DNA of 64,000 bases from an uncultured Anaerolineae bacterium (lineage in GTDB: Bacteria; Chloroflexota; Anaerolineae; Anaerolineales; Villigracilaceae), in contig CAIJPN010000182.1 in assembly GCA_903822545.1 (NCBI GenBank), positions 1 through 64,000 on the forward strand, given 5' to 3'. Shown here in pieces: positions 44,283 to 52,265 of the stretch; the first letter of the stretch is position 1; every line of letters begins with the position of its first letter. The translations under genes and the position numbers were made by a program. Under the pieces are notes generated by a model. That model was given only the letters and a program-made list of their open reading frames with translations. It searched no databases and was not told the DNA's origin.

Positions 44283-44897
44283 ATGCCACCTGACCTGCCG
44301 AACACTACCTGGGAAAGCATGTATGCCCCCTACGACCAGGCAACCTACCAATCCGTTTTGCAGCAAATCATGTTGGGGGAAGTAATCCTGGATATCGGCG
44401 CCGGGGATTTGCGCCTGGCCCGACAAATGGCAAACCTCGCCCGGAAAGTGTACGCCCTTGAAATCGCCCCGGAGCTTTTCTCCCGCGCAATCGAGCAAAA
44501 GCCCCTGCCCGAGAACATCATCCCAATCTGCGCCGATGCCCGTAGTTGGGATTTCCCATGCGACATCACCACCGGCATCCTGCTGATGCGGCACTGCACC
44601 CACTTCCAGCTTTACGCTGAAAAACTGCTGGCATCTGGCGCCCAAAGACTCATTACCAACGCCCGCTGGGGCATGGCTGTCGAAACCATCCACCTGGACG
44701 CGCCGCGCATCGAATACAAAGACCTCCAGCTTGGCTGGTACGCCTGCTGGTGCGGCAGCACCGGCTTCAAACCCGGCCTCGCCCACTTATTGACCGAAGA
44801 ACTGACCTCCTGCACCTTTGAAGTTGATGCCTGCCCCAACTGTTCAGCCCGAAAGGCAAAATCACCAGATTTTGCGCAAAAACTCCACTCGGCATAA
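44283..44897 (+). CDS. Small SAM-dependent methyltransferase-like protein
   Basis: A 204-residue protein with a class I methyltransferase fold: motif I VILDIGAGDLRLARQMA near residues 34-50, then VYALEIAPELFSRA (acidic ribose-binding residue) and ICADARSWDFP. The C-terminal part has CWCGSTGF and CPNCSA, possible metal-binding Cys pairs. It resembles the N-terminal core of rRNA adenine dimethyltransferase-type proteins but is shorter. The start has no ribosome site. Its last codons read through an AAAATC/GATTTT palindrome. Why it lies in a glycerol locus is not known. Confidence 0.72.
   Translation: MPPDLPNTTWESMYAPYDQATYQSVLQQIMLGEVILDIGAGDLRLARQMANLARKVYALEIAPELFSRAIEQKPLPENIIPICADARSWDFPCDITTGILLMRHCTHFQLYAEKLLASGAQRLITNARWGMAVETIHLDAPRIEYKDLQLGWYACWCGSTGFKPGLAHLLTEELTSCTFEVDACPNCSARKAKSPDFAQKLHSA
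44856..44875. repeat. Palindrome within the 3' end of the methyltransferase gene
   Basis: GCAAAATC (44856-44863) and GATTTTGC (44868-44875) form perfect 8-bp arms around ACCA. It is translated (AKSPDFAQ) in the last 20 residues of the protein. Confidence 0.75.
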
Positions 44898-44918
44898 CTT
44901 CCCAACCCAGACCATTCA

Positions 44919-44936
44919 CGGGCCTTGCCCGTTTTT
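44919..44936 (+). terminator. Small intrinsic terminator
   Basis: CGGGC-CTT-GCCCG followed by TTTTT (44919-44936), 21 nt after the methyltransferase stop. Confidence 0.6.
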
Positions 44937-44943
44937 GCACACC

Positions 44944-44973
44944 GGGCTTCAAAATCGCATGATTTTACAGCCC
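44944..44973. repeat. Hairpin of the AAATC/GATTT family upstream of glpA
   Basis: GGGCT/AGCCC outer arms and AAAATC-GCAT-GATTTT inner arms. It lies 25 nt before the GlpA start codon. Confidence 0.7.
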
Positions 44974-44998
44974 CAAAATACATAGAACCGGAGTTACC

Positions 44999-46165
44999 AT
45001 GACCAAACCACATGCCATCATCATCGGAGCAGGGTTTACCGGCGTGGCTACCGCGCACGACCTGGCTTTGCGCGGATTTGATGTGACCGTCGTCGAACGC
45101 GGCGATATTTGCAACGGTACATCTGGCCGCACCCACGGCTTGCTCCACAGCGGCGGACGCTACGCCGTCAAAGACAAAGAATCGGCCATCGAGTGCATCG
45201 ACGAGAACACCATCCTGCGCAAGATCGTCCCGCAAGTCATCGAACCCAATGGCGGCCTGTTCATCGCCATCGAAGAAGGCGACCTGGCTTACGCCGAGCA
45301 ATTCATCGAAAGCTGCGAAGAATGCCACATCCAGCTCGATGAGTTGACCCCCCAGCAGGCGCTCAAGCTCGAGCCGAACATCAACCCCAAAGTGTTGAGC
45401 GCTTTCATCATCCCCGATGGAACCTTCGATCCGCTGCGCCTGGCGCTGGCTTTTGCCGGTACCGCCAAACACAACGGCGCGAAATTCCGCACCTACACCG
45501 AAGTGCAGGGGCTGCTGACAGATGGAAAAGGCACCGTCACCGGCATCAAAGTGCTCGACCGGGCTTCCAATAAATCACAAGAACTCCACGCCGATGTGGT
45601 CGTCAACGCCACCGGCGCCTGGGCCGGGCAGATCACCGGCATGGCCGGGCTGGATGCGCCCGTCAAACCCACCCCCGGCATCATGGTGGCCTACGACCAG
45701 CGCTTCGTCCAGCGCGCCATCAACCGCCTGAATGTGCCTGGCGATGGCGACATTGTGCTGCCCCAGCGCCGCATGGTTGTGGTCGGCACCACATCCTTCG
45801 ATGCTGAAAATCCCGATTACATCCCCGTGACCGATGAGCAGATCAAGATCATGCTCGATCGTGGCAGCGAACTCATCCCCGGCATCCGCAACGCCAAACC
45901 GCGCGGCATCTACATGGCCACCCGCCCGCTGGTTGGCGGCGGCTCGGGACGCAGCATCGCCCGCACCTTCAAGTGCTACGACCACAAAGAAACCCACGGC
46001 ATCGATGGTCTGGTCACAATCACCGGCGGCAAAGCCACCACCCTGCGCGCCATGGCCGAAAAGACCGCCGATGTAGTTTGCGCCAAACTGGGAGTCACCA
46101 CCGCCTGCGTCACCAAAGAGACTCCGCTTCTCTCGTACCGCCAGTATTACACCATTCCCAACTAA
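44999..46165 (+). CDS. glpA: GlpA-type glycerol-3-phosphate dehydrogenase flavoprotein, short form
   Basis: A 388-residue FAD-dependent oxidoreductase of the DAO fold that would oxidise glycerol 3-phosphate to dihydroxyacetone phosphate. The FAD fingerprint is IIIGAGFTGVATAHDLALRG, then VVERGDICNGTSGRTHGLLHSGGRYAV, the signature of anaerobic GlpA. The usual C-terminal BFD-like [2Fe-2S] domain of GlpA (E. coli protein about 540 residues) is absent. Instead the next gene, 11 nt away, encodes an SDH-type iron-sulfur subunit. glpB and glpC are not present. This suggests that electrons pass from FAD directly to the SdhB-like protein. A GGAG ribosome site precedes the ATG. Confidence 0.92.
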   Translation: MTKPHAIIIGAGFTGVATAHDLALRGFDVTVVERGDICNGTSGRTHGLLHSGGRYAVKDKESAIECIDENTILRKIVPQVIEPNGGLFIAIEEGDLAYAEQFIESCEECHIQLDELTPQQALKLEPNINPKVLSAFIIPDGTFDPLRLALAFAGTAKHNGAKFRTYTEVQGLLTDGKGTVTGIKVLDRASNKSQELHADVVVNATGAWAGQITGMAGLDAPVKPTPGIMVAYDQRFVQRAINRLNVPGDGDIVLPQRRMVVVGTTSFDAENPDYIPVTDEQIKIMLDRGSELIPGIRNAKPRGIYMATRPLVGGGSGRSIARTFKCYDHKETHGIDGLVTITGGKATTLRAMAEKTADVVCAKLGVTTACVTKETPLLSYRQYYTIPN

Positions 46166-46176
46166 GGAGAAGCGCC

Positions 46177-46905
46177 ATGACCGAAAAATGGAACATCACC
46201 CTGCGAGTTTCCCGCCAAAAAGATACCGAAAACCAGCATTTTGACGACTTCAAAATGGAAGTCAACCCCGATGAATACGTGCTCGACGCGGTAGAACGCG
46301 TCTGGGCCTTCATGGATCGCACCCTGTGCTACCGCCACGCCTGCCACCACTCCACCTGCGGCGCCTGCGGTATGCGCGTCAACGGCGTAGAAAAACTGAC
46401 CTGTATTACCCCCATTCGTGCCGTTACCAGCAACGGCGCCACGCTCAAAGTTGAACCGCTGCGCAATTTCCCGGTCGTCAGCGATCTGGCTGTGGATATG
46501 GGCGCTTTCTACCGCAAAATGGAAGTAGTCAGCGCCCGCGCCGTGCTGCCCATCACCGAAGCCGAGATCGAGAACCCTGCTACTAACTGGCCCCAGAATG
46601 ATGCCCAATTCCTGCGCCTGAGCGACTGCCTGGAATGCGGATTGTGCATCAGTGCCTGCCCCGTAGCCGCCACCAGCCCCGAGTATCTTGGCCCGGCTCC
46701 CCTGGCCGCTGCCCAGGATGTGGGCATCCACCGCAACCCCGAATTGCTCGGCATCGTCGATTGCGAAGATGGCGTCTGGCGCTGCCACAGCGCCTTTGAG
46801 TGTACAGCCGTCTGCCCTTCCTTCGTCGATCCCGCACGTCGAATCATGGCCCTGCGCACACAGGTTATCGGCGCGAAGCTGGGCAAACTCTTCGGCAAGG
46901 CCTGA
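46177..46905 (+). CDS. Succinate dehydrogenase/fumarate reductase-type iron-sulfur subunit
   Basis: About 242 residues starting MTEKWNITLRVSRQ (ATG 46177, GGAG site). An N-terminal ferredoxin domain has C-HHST-C-GA-C-(11)-C for [2Fe-2S]. The C-terminal domain has CLECGLCISACP and CHSAFECTAVCP for [4Fe-4S] and [3Fe-4S] clusters, with the same spacing as SdhB/FrdB. All eleven expected Cys are present. It is flanked by glpA and two cytochrome b-type anchors. No SdhA/FrdA gene is in the window. Its most likely partner is the GlpA-like flavoprotein. Confidence 0.93.
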   Translation: MTEKWNITLRVSRQKDTENQHFDDFKMEVNPDEYVLDAVERVWAFMDRTLCYRHACHHSTCGACGMRVNGVEKLTCITPIRAVTSNGATLKVEPLRNFPVVSDLAVDMGAFYRKMEVVSARAVLPITEAEIENPATNWPQNDAQFLRLSDCLECGLCISACPVAATSPEYLGPAPLAAAQDVGIHRNPELLGIVDCEDGVWRCHSAFECTAVCPSFVDPARRIMALRTQVIGAKLGKLFGKA

Positions 46906-46918
46906 TGGAGTCGAAATC

Positions 46919-47302
46919 ATGAACAACCAACCTTCTGCAAACAAATTTTGGGCCTGGTTCAACCCCATGGGCCGCCAGGTAGGCGGCTGGGCCTTCATCC
47001 TAAACCGCATCACCGCCCTCGGCCTGACCTTTTACCTGTTCCTGCACCTGATTGTGCTCAACCAGCTTGCGCAAGGCCCCGCAGCCTATGGCGGCTTCAT
47101 CGCCCTGACGGAGAATCCCATCGTCAAACTGGGTGAGTTGCTGGTTGTCGCTGCAGCCATCATGCACGGGCTGAACGGCATCCGCATTATTTTCACCAGC
47201 TTTGGCATCGGTGTCACCCGCCAAAAAGAGCTTTTCTATGGCTTTATGGTGGTTGCGCTGGTTGCCATCCTGTTTTTCGCCGCCCGCATGTATATGGGAT
47301 AA
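46919..47302 (+). CDS. Succinate dehydrogenase-type cytochrome b anchor subunit (SdhC-like)
   Basis: A 127-residue protein starting at the ATG at 46919. It has three TM helices (about 24-47, 66-88, 100-124). The SdhC pattern is visible: GGWAFILNRITALGL (Ser/Arg-type quinone region), His in FLHLIVLNQ and a second His in AIMHGLNGIRIIF, matching the H-x3-G-x-R heme b ligand motif. It would anchor the iron-sulfur subunit and pass electrons to menaquinone. Confidence 0.85.
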   Translation: MNNQPSANKFWAWFNPMGRQVGGWAFILNRITALGLTFYLFLHLIVLNQLAQGPAAYGGFIALTENPIVKLGELLVVAAAIMHGLNGIRIIFTSFGIGVTRQKELFYGFMVVALVAILFFAARMYMG

Positions 47303-47306
47303 CCCT

Positions 47307-47702
47307 ATGACCACACCCACTACCTTCAAACCCGTTTCTGCCCCGCGCCCAGGCGAAAATTCCACACTCTGGCTCATCAAAATTGCCACCGGGCCGGTGC
47401 TGGTGCTGGTGTTAATCCTGCACTTCACTGTCAACCATTACCTGGGCAGCATGTCTTCCGGCTTGATGACTTATGATGATGTTATTCAGTACTTCCAAAA
47501 CCCCATCATCCCGGCCATCGAGATTTTGTTTCTCATCACCGTGGTCAGCCATTGCCTGATCGGCCTGCGCGGCATCATCCTCGACCTGAACCCCTCGCGC
47601 AGCGTACTCAACATCACCACATGGGCTTTGGTTATTCTCGGTGTTTCATCGGTTGTTTATGGCATCTGGCTGGCGCTAACTATCGCATCCAAAAGCGTTT
47701 AA
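47307..47702 (+). CDS. Succinate dehydrogenase-type cytochrome b anchor subunit (SdhD-like)
   Basis: A 131-residue protein starting at the ATG at 47307, 4 nt after the SdhC-like stop. Three TM helices lie near 23-43, 68-90 and 104-126. Histidines occur in LILHFTVNHYLG and in VVSHCLIGLRGIILD, the latter matching the SdhD/FrdD H-x3-G-R pattern. With SdhC it completes a di-subunit membrane anchor. Confidence 0.83.
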   Translation: MTTPTTFKPVSAPRPGENSTLWLIKIATGPVLVLVLILHFTVNHYLGSMSSGLMTYDDVIQYFQNPIIPAIEILFLITVVSHCLIGLRGIILDLNPSRSVLNITTWALVILGVSSVVYGIWLALTIASKSV

Positions 47703-47738
47703 CTGCTTCAATAAAATTGATTTTGTCCATCCCCATCG

Positions 47739-47766
47739 GTAGGGCAAGATAACCATCTTGCCCTAC
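47739..47766. repeat. GTAGGG/CCCTAC palindrome inside the operon
   Basis: GTAGGGCAAGAT (47739-47750) pairs perfectly with ATCTTGCCCTAC (47755-47766) around AACC. There is no T-tract on either side. It separates the sdhD-like and dhaM genes and matches the palindrome at 22697-22724 in most positions. Confidence 0.85.
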
Positions 47767-47792
47767 ATCATTCACATATTCTCCGAGGATTT

Positions 47793-50276
47793 ATGGTTGG
47801 ATTGGTACTCGTTTCTCATAGCCGCGCCCTGGCCGATGCTTTAGTCGGGCTATTACGCCAGGTGGCCTCGCCCAACCTGCCGGTAGTGGTTGCCGCTGGC
47901 ATTGGCGATGATCGCCGCGAGTTTGGCACAGACGCTGTTGAAATCATGGAGGCCATCCAATCCGTTTACACCGATGACGGTGTGCTGGTGTTAATGGATT
48001 TGGGCAGTGCCGTGCTCAGTGCCGAGATGGCGCTGGATTTCCTGCCCGATGAAATGAAAACCAATATCCGTTTTTGCGCTGCGCCCATGGTGGAAGGGGC
48101 TGTGGCCGCTGCCGTCCAAATTGGGTTGAATAGCGATTTGGATACGGTCTGTCGTGAGGCGAATGAAGCCCTCGCCCCCAAACGGCAGCATCTCGGGTTG
48201 GAATTGAACGAACCAACCGCCCTGATCGTGCCAACCGTTGAATCGGCTGAATCCATCACCCTGACTCTTACCAACCTGCACGGCCTGCACGCCCGCCCGG
48301 CCGCCAAATTCGTCCAGGCGGCGGCAGGATTCAAGGCCACCATCACCGTCAGCAACCTGACGAACGGCAAAGGCCCGGTTTCGGCGCGCAGCCTGAATGC
48401 CGTGGCTACGCTGGGGGCGATTGAGAATCACCAGATCCGCATCAGTGCATCGGGTGAGGGCGCTGCTAAAGCGTTGGAGACGCTCAAAGTGCTGGTGGAA
48501 GCCAATTTTGGCGAAGCGCCCGCTGCCACAGCCGCTATCACGCCCAAAATAATGGAAGCGCGCCCCCAGGGCGGAATCCCCATCTCAGAAGGAGTCGCGC
48601 TCGCGCCGTTGTATCGCTACCAGCCGCCGACCCCGCCCATTCCCGATTCTCCAGCCGAAAACCTGGAAGCTGAATGGCAGCGTTTGCAAGATGCCATTGC
48701 CGCCACATCCAGCGATATTGCTCGCCGTGCCCGGCAGCTAAAACAGACTATCGGCGTGGACGAAGCCGCCATTTTTGATGCCCACGCGCTGATCTTGCAG
48801 GACCCCGACCTGGCCGATTCCGTCCGTGAAGGTATTTTTGCGCGCCGCGAAAACGCCGCCCGCGCCTGGGACACAGCCATCGCCGCCGCAGTGCGCAGTT
48901 TTCGGGCGCTGGAGGATGCCTATTTGCAGGCCCGCGCCGTGGATGTGGAAGATGTGGGGCGGCAGGTGTTGTTTGCGCTTTCGGACAAAAGCGCCGCTGC
49001 GCCGCTGGTTTTTGCGCAGCCGGTGATTTTGTACGCCGCTGACCTGACCCCCACCGAAACTTCGCAGTTGGATATGAAAATGGTGCTCGGCATCATCACG
49101 ACGGGCGGCGGGCCGACCTCGCACAGCGCCATCCTTTCGCGCGCGCTGGGCATCCCGGCGGTGGCGGGGGTGGGTGCCCTGCTGGAACAGCATCCCGATG
49201 GCATTTTGACCGGGCTGGATGGTTTTTCTGGCGAAGTTTGGCTGAACCCGGCCCCCGAACTGGTCTCAACCCTGGAAAAGCGCCGCGCCGAATGGCTGGT
49301 GGGCCGCGAAAAGCTGCAACAGGCCAGCCACGCCCTGGCCGTAACCAAAGATGGCCGCCGCGTGGAAGTTTTTGCCAACCTGGGCGGCCTGGCCGATGCC
49401 CGCGCTGCGCTCGAAAATGGCGCGGAAGGCTGTGGCCTGCTGCGCACCGAGTTCCTGTTCCTGACGCGCGATACTGCCCCAGGTGAGGAGGAGCAGTATG
49501 CCTTGCTGCGCCAGATTTTTGAGACGATGGGCGCAGCCTGCCCCGTGACCACCCGCACGCTGGATGTGGGCGGCGACAAAGAACTGCCGTATATCCATCT
49601 GCCGGTGGAGCCCAACCCGTTCCTGGGGGTGCGTGCGCTGCGCCTGTCGCTGGCGCGGCCAGAGCTGTTCATGCCGCAGTTGCGCGCCATCTTGCGCGCT
49701 GCCGATGGCCTGCCTTGCCGTATCATGTTCCCAATGGTGGCGGATGTGAACGAAATCCGCCAGGCGCGCCAGTGGGTGGAAAAAGCCCACGCCGAGTTGG
49801 AAATCGAAAAAATAGCCCACGCCTGGCCGGTAGAATTGGGCATTATGGTGGAAATCCCCTCGGCGGCGCTGCTCAGCCCGGTGTTGGCCCGCGAAGTGGA
49901 CTTTTTCTCTATCGGCACCAACGACCTGACGCAGTACACATTGGCCGCCGAACGCGGCAACCCGGCGCTCTCTCACCTGGCAGACGGGTTGCACCCGGCG
50001 GTCTTGAAATTGATCAAAACGGTTGCAGATGCCGCCCACCAGGCCGGGAAATGGGCCGGGATTTGTGGCGAACTGGGCGGCGATGCCGAAGCCGCCCCGG
50101 TGCTGGTCGGCCTGGGCGTGGATGAACTCAGCCTGAACCCGGCGGGCATCCCGCGCATCAAAGCTGTCCTGCGCGAGTGGACAGTGGATGCCGCCCAGGC
50201 GCTGGCCCAGCGCGCGCTGGAGTGTGCCACCAGCGCGGATGTGCGCATGCTGGTGCGCCAGTCTGCCAGTTCTTGA
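47793..50276 (+). CDS. dhaM: DhaM-HPr-enzyme I fusion, PTS phosphodonor for dihydroxyacetone kinase
   Basis: An 827-residue protein with three parts. Residues 1-130 are a mannose-type EIIA (DhaM) domain with active His9 in LVLVSHSRALAD. Residues about 150-240 are HPr with His166 in LHGLHARPAAKF. Residues about 258-827 are a complete enzyme I with phospho-His444 in TGGGPTSHSAILSR, a PEP-binding barrel (LLRTEFLFL, FSIGTNDLTQYTLAAERGN) and catalytic Cys758 in AGICGELGGDA. E. coli DhaM has EIIA, HPr and only the N-terminal part of EI, so this full-length version can take phosphate from PEP by itself and hand it to ADP on DhaL. It lies at the end of the glycerol genes behind a GAGGA site. Confidence 0.95.
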   Translation: MVGLVLVSHSRALADALVGLLRQVASPNLPVVVAAGIGDDRREFGTDAVEIMEAIQSVYTDDGVLVLMDLGSAVLSAEMALDFLPDEMKTNIRFCAAPMVEGAVAAAVQIGLNSDLDTVCREANEALAPKRQHLGLELNEPTALIVPTVESAESITLTLTNLHGLHARPAAKFVQAAAGFKATITVSNLTNGKGPVSARSLNAVATLGAIENHQIRISASGEGAAKALETLKVLVEANFGEAPAATAAITPKIMEARPQGGIPISEGVALAPLYRYQPPTPPIPDSPAENLEAEWQRLQDAIAATSSDIARRARQLKQTIGVDEAAIFDAHALILQDPDLADSVREGIFARRENAARAWDTAIAAAVRSFRALEDAYLQARAVDVEDVGRQVLFALSDKSAAAPLVFAQPVILYAADLTPTETSQLDMKMVLGIITTGGGPTSHSAILSRALGIPAVAGVGALLEQHPDGILTGLDGFSGEVWLNPAPELVSTLEKRRAEWLVGREKLQQASHALAVTKDGRRVEVFANLGGLADARAALENGAEGCGLLRTEFLFLTRDTAPGEEEQYALLRQIFETMGAACPVTTRTLDVGGDKELPYIHLPVEPNPFLGVRALRLSLARPELFMPQLRAILRAADGLPCRIMFPMVADVNEIRQARQWVEKAHAELEIEKIAHAWPVELGIMVEIPSAALLSPVLAREVDFFSIGTNDLTQYTLAAERGNPALSHLADGLHPAVLKLIKTVADAAHQAGKWAGICGELGGDAEAAPVLVGLGVDELSLNPAGIPRIKAVLREWTVDAAQALAQRALECATSADVRMLVRQSASS

Positions 50277-50372
50277 GTTTTGTTTCTGGTCGATTGTGGG
50301 ATTCATTTGTTGCCTGGGGGATAAAAGCCTTTGAAAGTTGTGATATAACTCGCTTCCAAAGTGAGTTGACTT

Positions 50373-52049
50373 ATGAATTTCCCCGAACCAATCTATAAAA
50401 ATGCCCTGTCTGATTTCCATGACGCCCGCCGTAAAGCCTCCATGCAGGAGGTGTTGGCGCGGCTGACTGGCAAATCAAACGAACTGCTTTCTTTTGATGA
50501 AGTTGCCTCCAAGCTCAAACTTAACGCGCGCAGTGAGCGCGGTGTGTATGAGATTCCACTCAAAGCCATTGTTGGCAGCGTCGGCCGCTATACTGATTTC
50601 ACCCGCACCTTCCTGCCGCGCGGAACCACGAATCAAGAGCGCTGGGCGCGCGTCAAAGCCGTCATCGACAATCCCTCCGGCCCTGGCTGGCCGCCGATTG
50701 AAGTCTATAAAGTCGGTGAAGTTTATTTTGTGCTGGATGGCAACCATCGCGTTTCGGTGGCCCGCCAGGAAGGCTTTGAGCACATCGAAGCGCATGTGAT
50801 TGAGATCAAAACCAGCGTATCCCTTACCCCTGACATCCAGCCCGATGACCTGATCATCAAAGCCGAATATGCCGGTTTCCTGGAAGAAACTAACATCCTC
50901 GCCCTGCGCCCCGGCATTGACCTGAGCGTGACCGTCCCTGGGCAGTATAACAAGCTGCGCGAGCATATCGCCGTTCACCAGTATTACATGGGCATCGATT
51001 TCCAACGCGAAATCCCTTATCCTGAGGCGCTGAGCCACTGGTACCACAACGTTTATGCGCCGATGGTGGAATCGATCCGCGAACGGGGGCTGTTGCGCTG
51101 GTTTCCAGGTCGCACCGAAACAGATATGTACCTGTGGGTCTCGGAACATCGCGCTGCGCTGGAGGCTGAACTGGGCTGGAATATCCGCCCCGATAATGTC
51201 ATCACCGCCCTGGCTGCGCGCGAACACCCGCAGGTGGAAAGCGAGGCCGCCGAACCTGGACATTGGCGTGCCACCCGCATCCTTGACCGTTACACGGATC
51301 GTTTATTCCGTGAAATCCTGGTTTCCGTCAACGGTTCACCTGAGAGCTGGCAGGCGCTCGAACAGGCCATTATCATTGCTCATCGTGAAAAGGCAGAATT
51401 GCACGGCCTGCATATTGTGGCTTCACGTGGCGAAATCGAAAGCCCGCAGGCGCTCAAAGTGCAGGAAACCTTCAACCAGCGCTGCCAGGCTGCCGGATTA
51501 AGTGGAAAACTTGCCATCGAACAGGGCGACATTGCCAGCCAGGTTTGTGCCCGCGCCCTGCTGGCTGACCTGGCTGTGCTGAATGTGGCCCACCCGCCCC
51601 CAGAAGGGCTTGCCAGCCTGGCATCTGGCTTGCGCACCATCATCTGGAAGTCCGCCCGGCCCATTCTTACTGTTCCAGACACGGCCAGCCCGATGGATAA
51701 TGCCCTGGTGGCTTTTGATGGCAGTGTTCGCGCGCGTGAAGCGCTTTTTGTGGCTGCCTACCTGGCCGAGCAGTGGAAAACCAAACTGACAGTTGCCACT
51801 GCCGCCAGCGACACACCTGCCAATGCCCAGGATTATGCCCGCGAATATCTTACCCTGCATGAAATCCCCGCCGATTTCTTGACCATCGATGGCCCTGCTG
51901 ATACCCTGCTCGATATTATCCAGCAGCGGGAGATCAACCTGGTTTTAATGGGCAGCTATGGCGGCTCTGCCTGGCAGGAACTCATTATCGGCAGCGTTGT
52001 CAACCTGATGCTGCGCAAAGCCACCTGCCCGCTCCTGATTTGCCGGTGA
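50373..52049 (+). CDS. ParB/DUF4032-like domain protein fused to tandem universal stress domains
   Basis: A 558-residue protein. Residues about 50-150 resemble a ParB/sulfiredoxin-like fold, with IPLKAIVGSVGRY, PPIEVYKVGEVYFVLDGNHR and VSVARQEG. Residues about 190-290 resemble DUF4032 (SHWYHNVYAPMVESIRERG, FPGRTETDMYLWV). Residues about 305-558 are two universal stress protein domains; the second ends in LVLMGSYGGSAWQELIIGSV, matching the G-x2-G-x9-G-S ATP-binding pattern. The first USP part lacks a clear loop of this kind. The fusion suggests a nucleotide-dependent stress regulator, but function is unknown. Confidence 0.82.
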   Translation: MNFPEPIYKNALSDFHDARRKASMQEVLARLTGKSNELLSFDEVASKLKLNARSERGVYEIPLKAIVGSVGRYTDFTRTFLPRGTTNQERWARVKAVIDNPSGPGWPPIEVYKVGEVYFVLDGNHRVSVARQEGFEHIEAHVIEIKTSVSLTPDIQPDDLIIKAEYAGFLEETNILALRPGIDLSVTVPGQYNKLREHIAVHQYYMGIDFQREIPYPEALSHWYHNVYAPMVESIRERGLLRWFPGRTETDMYLWVSEHRAALEAELGWNIRPDNVITALAAREHPQVESEAAEPGHWRATRILDRYTDRLFREILVSVNGSPESWQALEQAIIIAHREKAELHGLHIVASRGEIESPQALKVQETFNQRCQAAGLSGKLAIEQGDIASQVCARALLADLAVLNVAHPPPEGLASLASGLRTIIWKSARPILTVPDTASPMDNALVAFDGSVRAREALFVAAYLAEQWKTKLTVATAASDTPANAQDYAREYLTLHEIPADFLTIDGPADTLLDIIQQREINLVLMGSYGGSAWQELIIGSVVNLMLRKATCPLLICR

Positions 52050-52265
52050 ACAGACTGTTCCGCCCACCTTCAAAAGTGGCATGGGATTCTGGAAACCATC
52101 AAATTGGAACCCTTCTCTCCCTGGAAGGTGTGCCTGCCAGATATGCTGGTTCATCACAGAAATTCTCAGGGAGCCTGGGGCCTGATACCAGATGGATTGA
52201 TGTAAAATCATACCAGCCGGGCTGCAACAGGCTGCCTGGCAATTCCAACTGAAGGAGAAACCCCC

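Noticed and set aside
42652-44289. Long open frame antisense to glycerol kinase (about 545 codons)
   Set aside because: Its Gly/Ala/Val/Asp-rich translation mirrors the strong C/G third-position bias of glpK on the other strand and shows no domain. glpK is certain from its motifs.
49266-50420. Long open frame antisense to the DhaM-HPr-EI gene
   Set aside because: Explained by the codon bias of the enzyme I part; no motifs of its own.
52050-52265. Small gene or RNA between the USP fusion and ridA
   Set aside because: No open frame with a start and ribosome site, and no recognised RNA structure; only a possible TAAAAT box near 52205.
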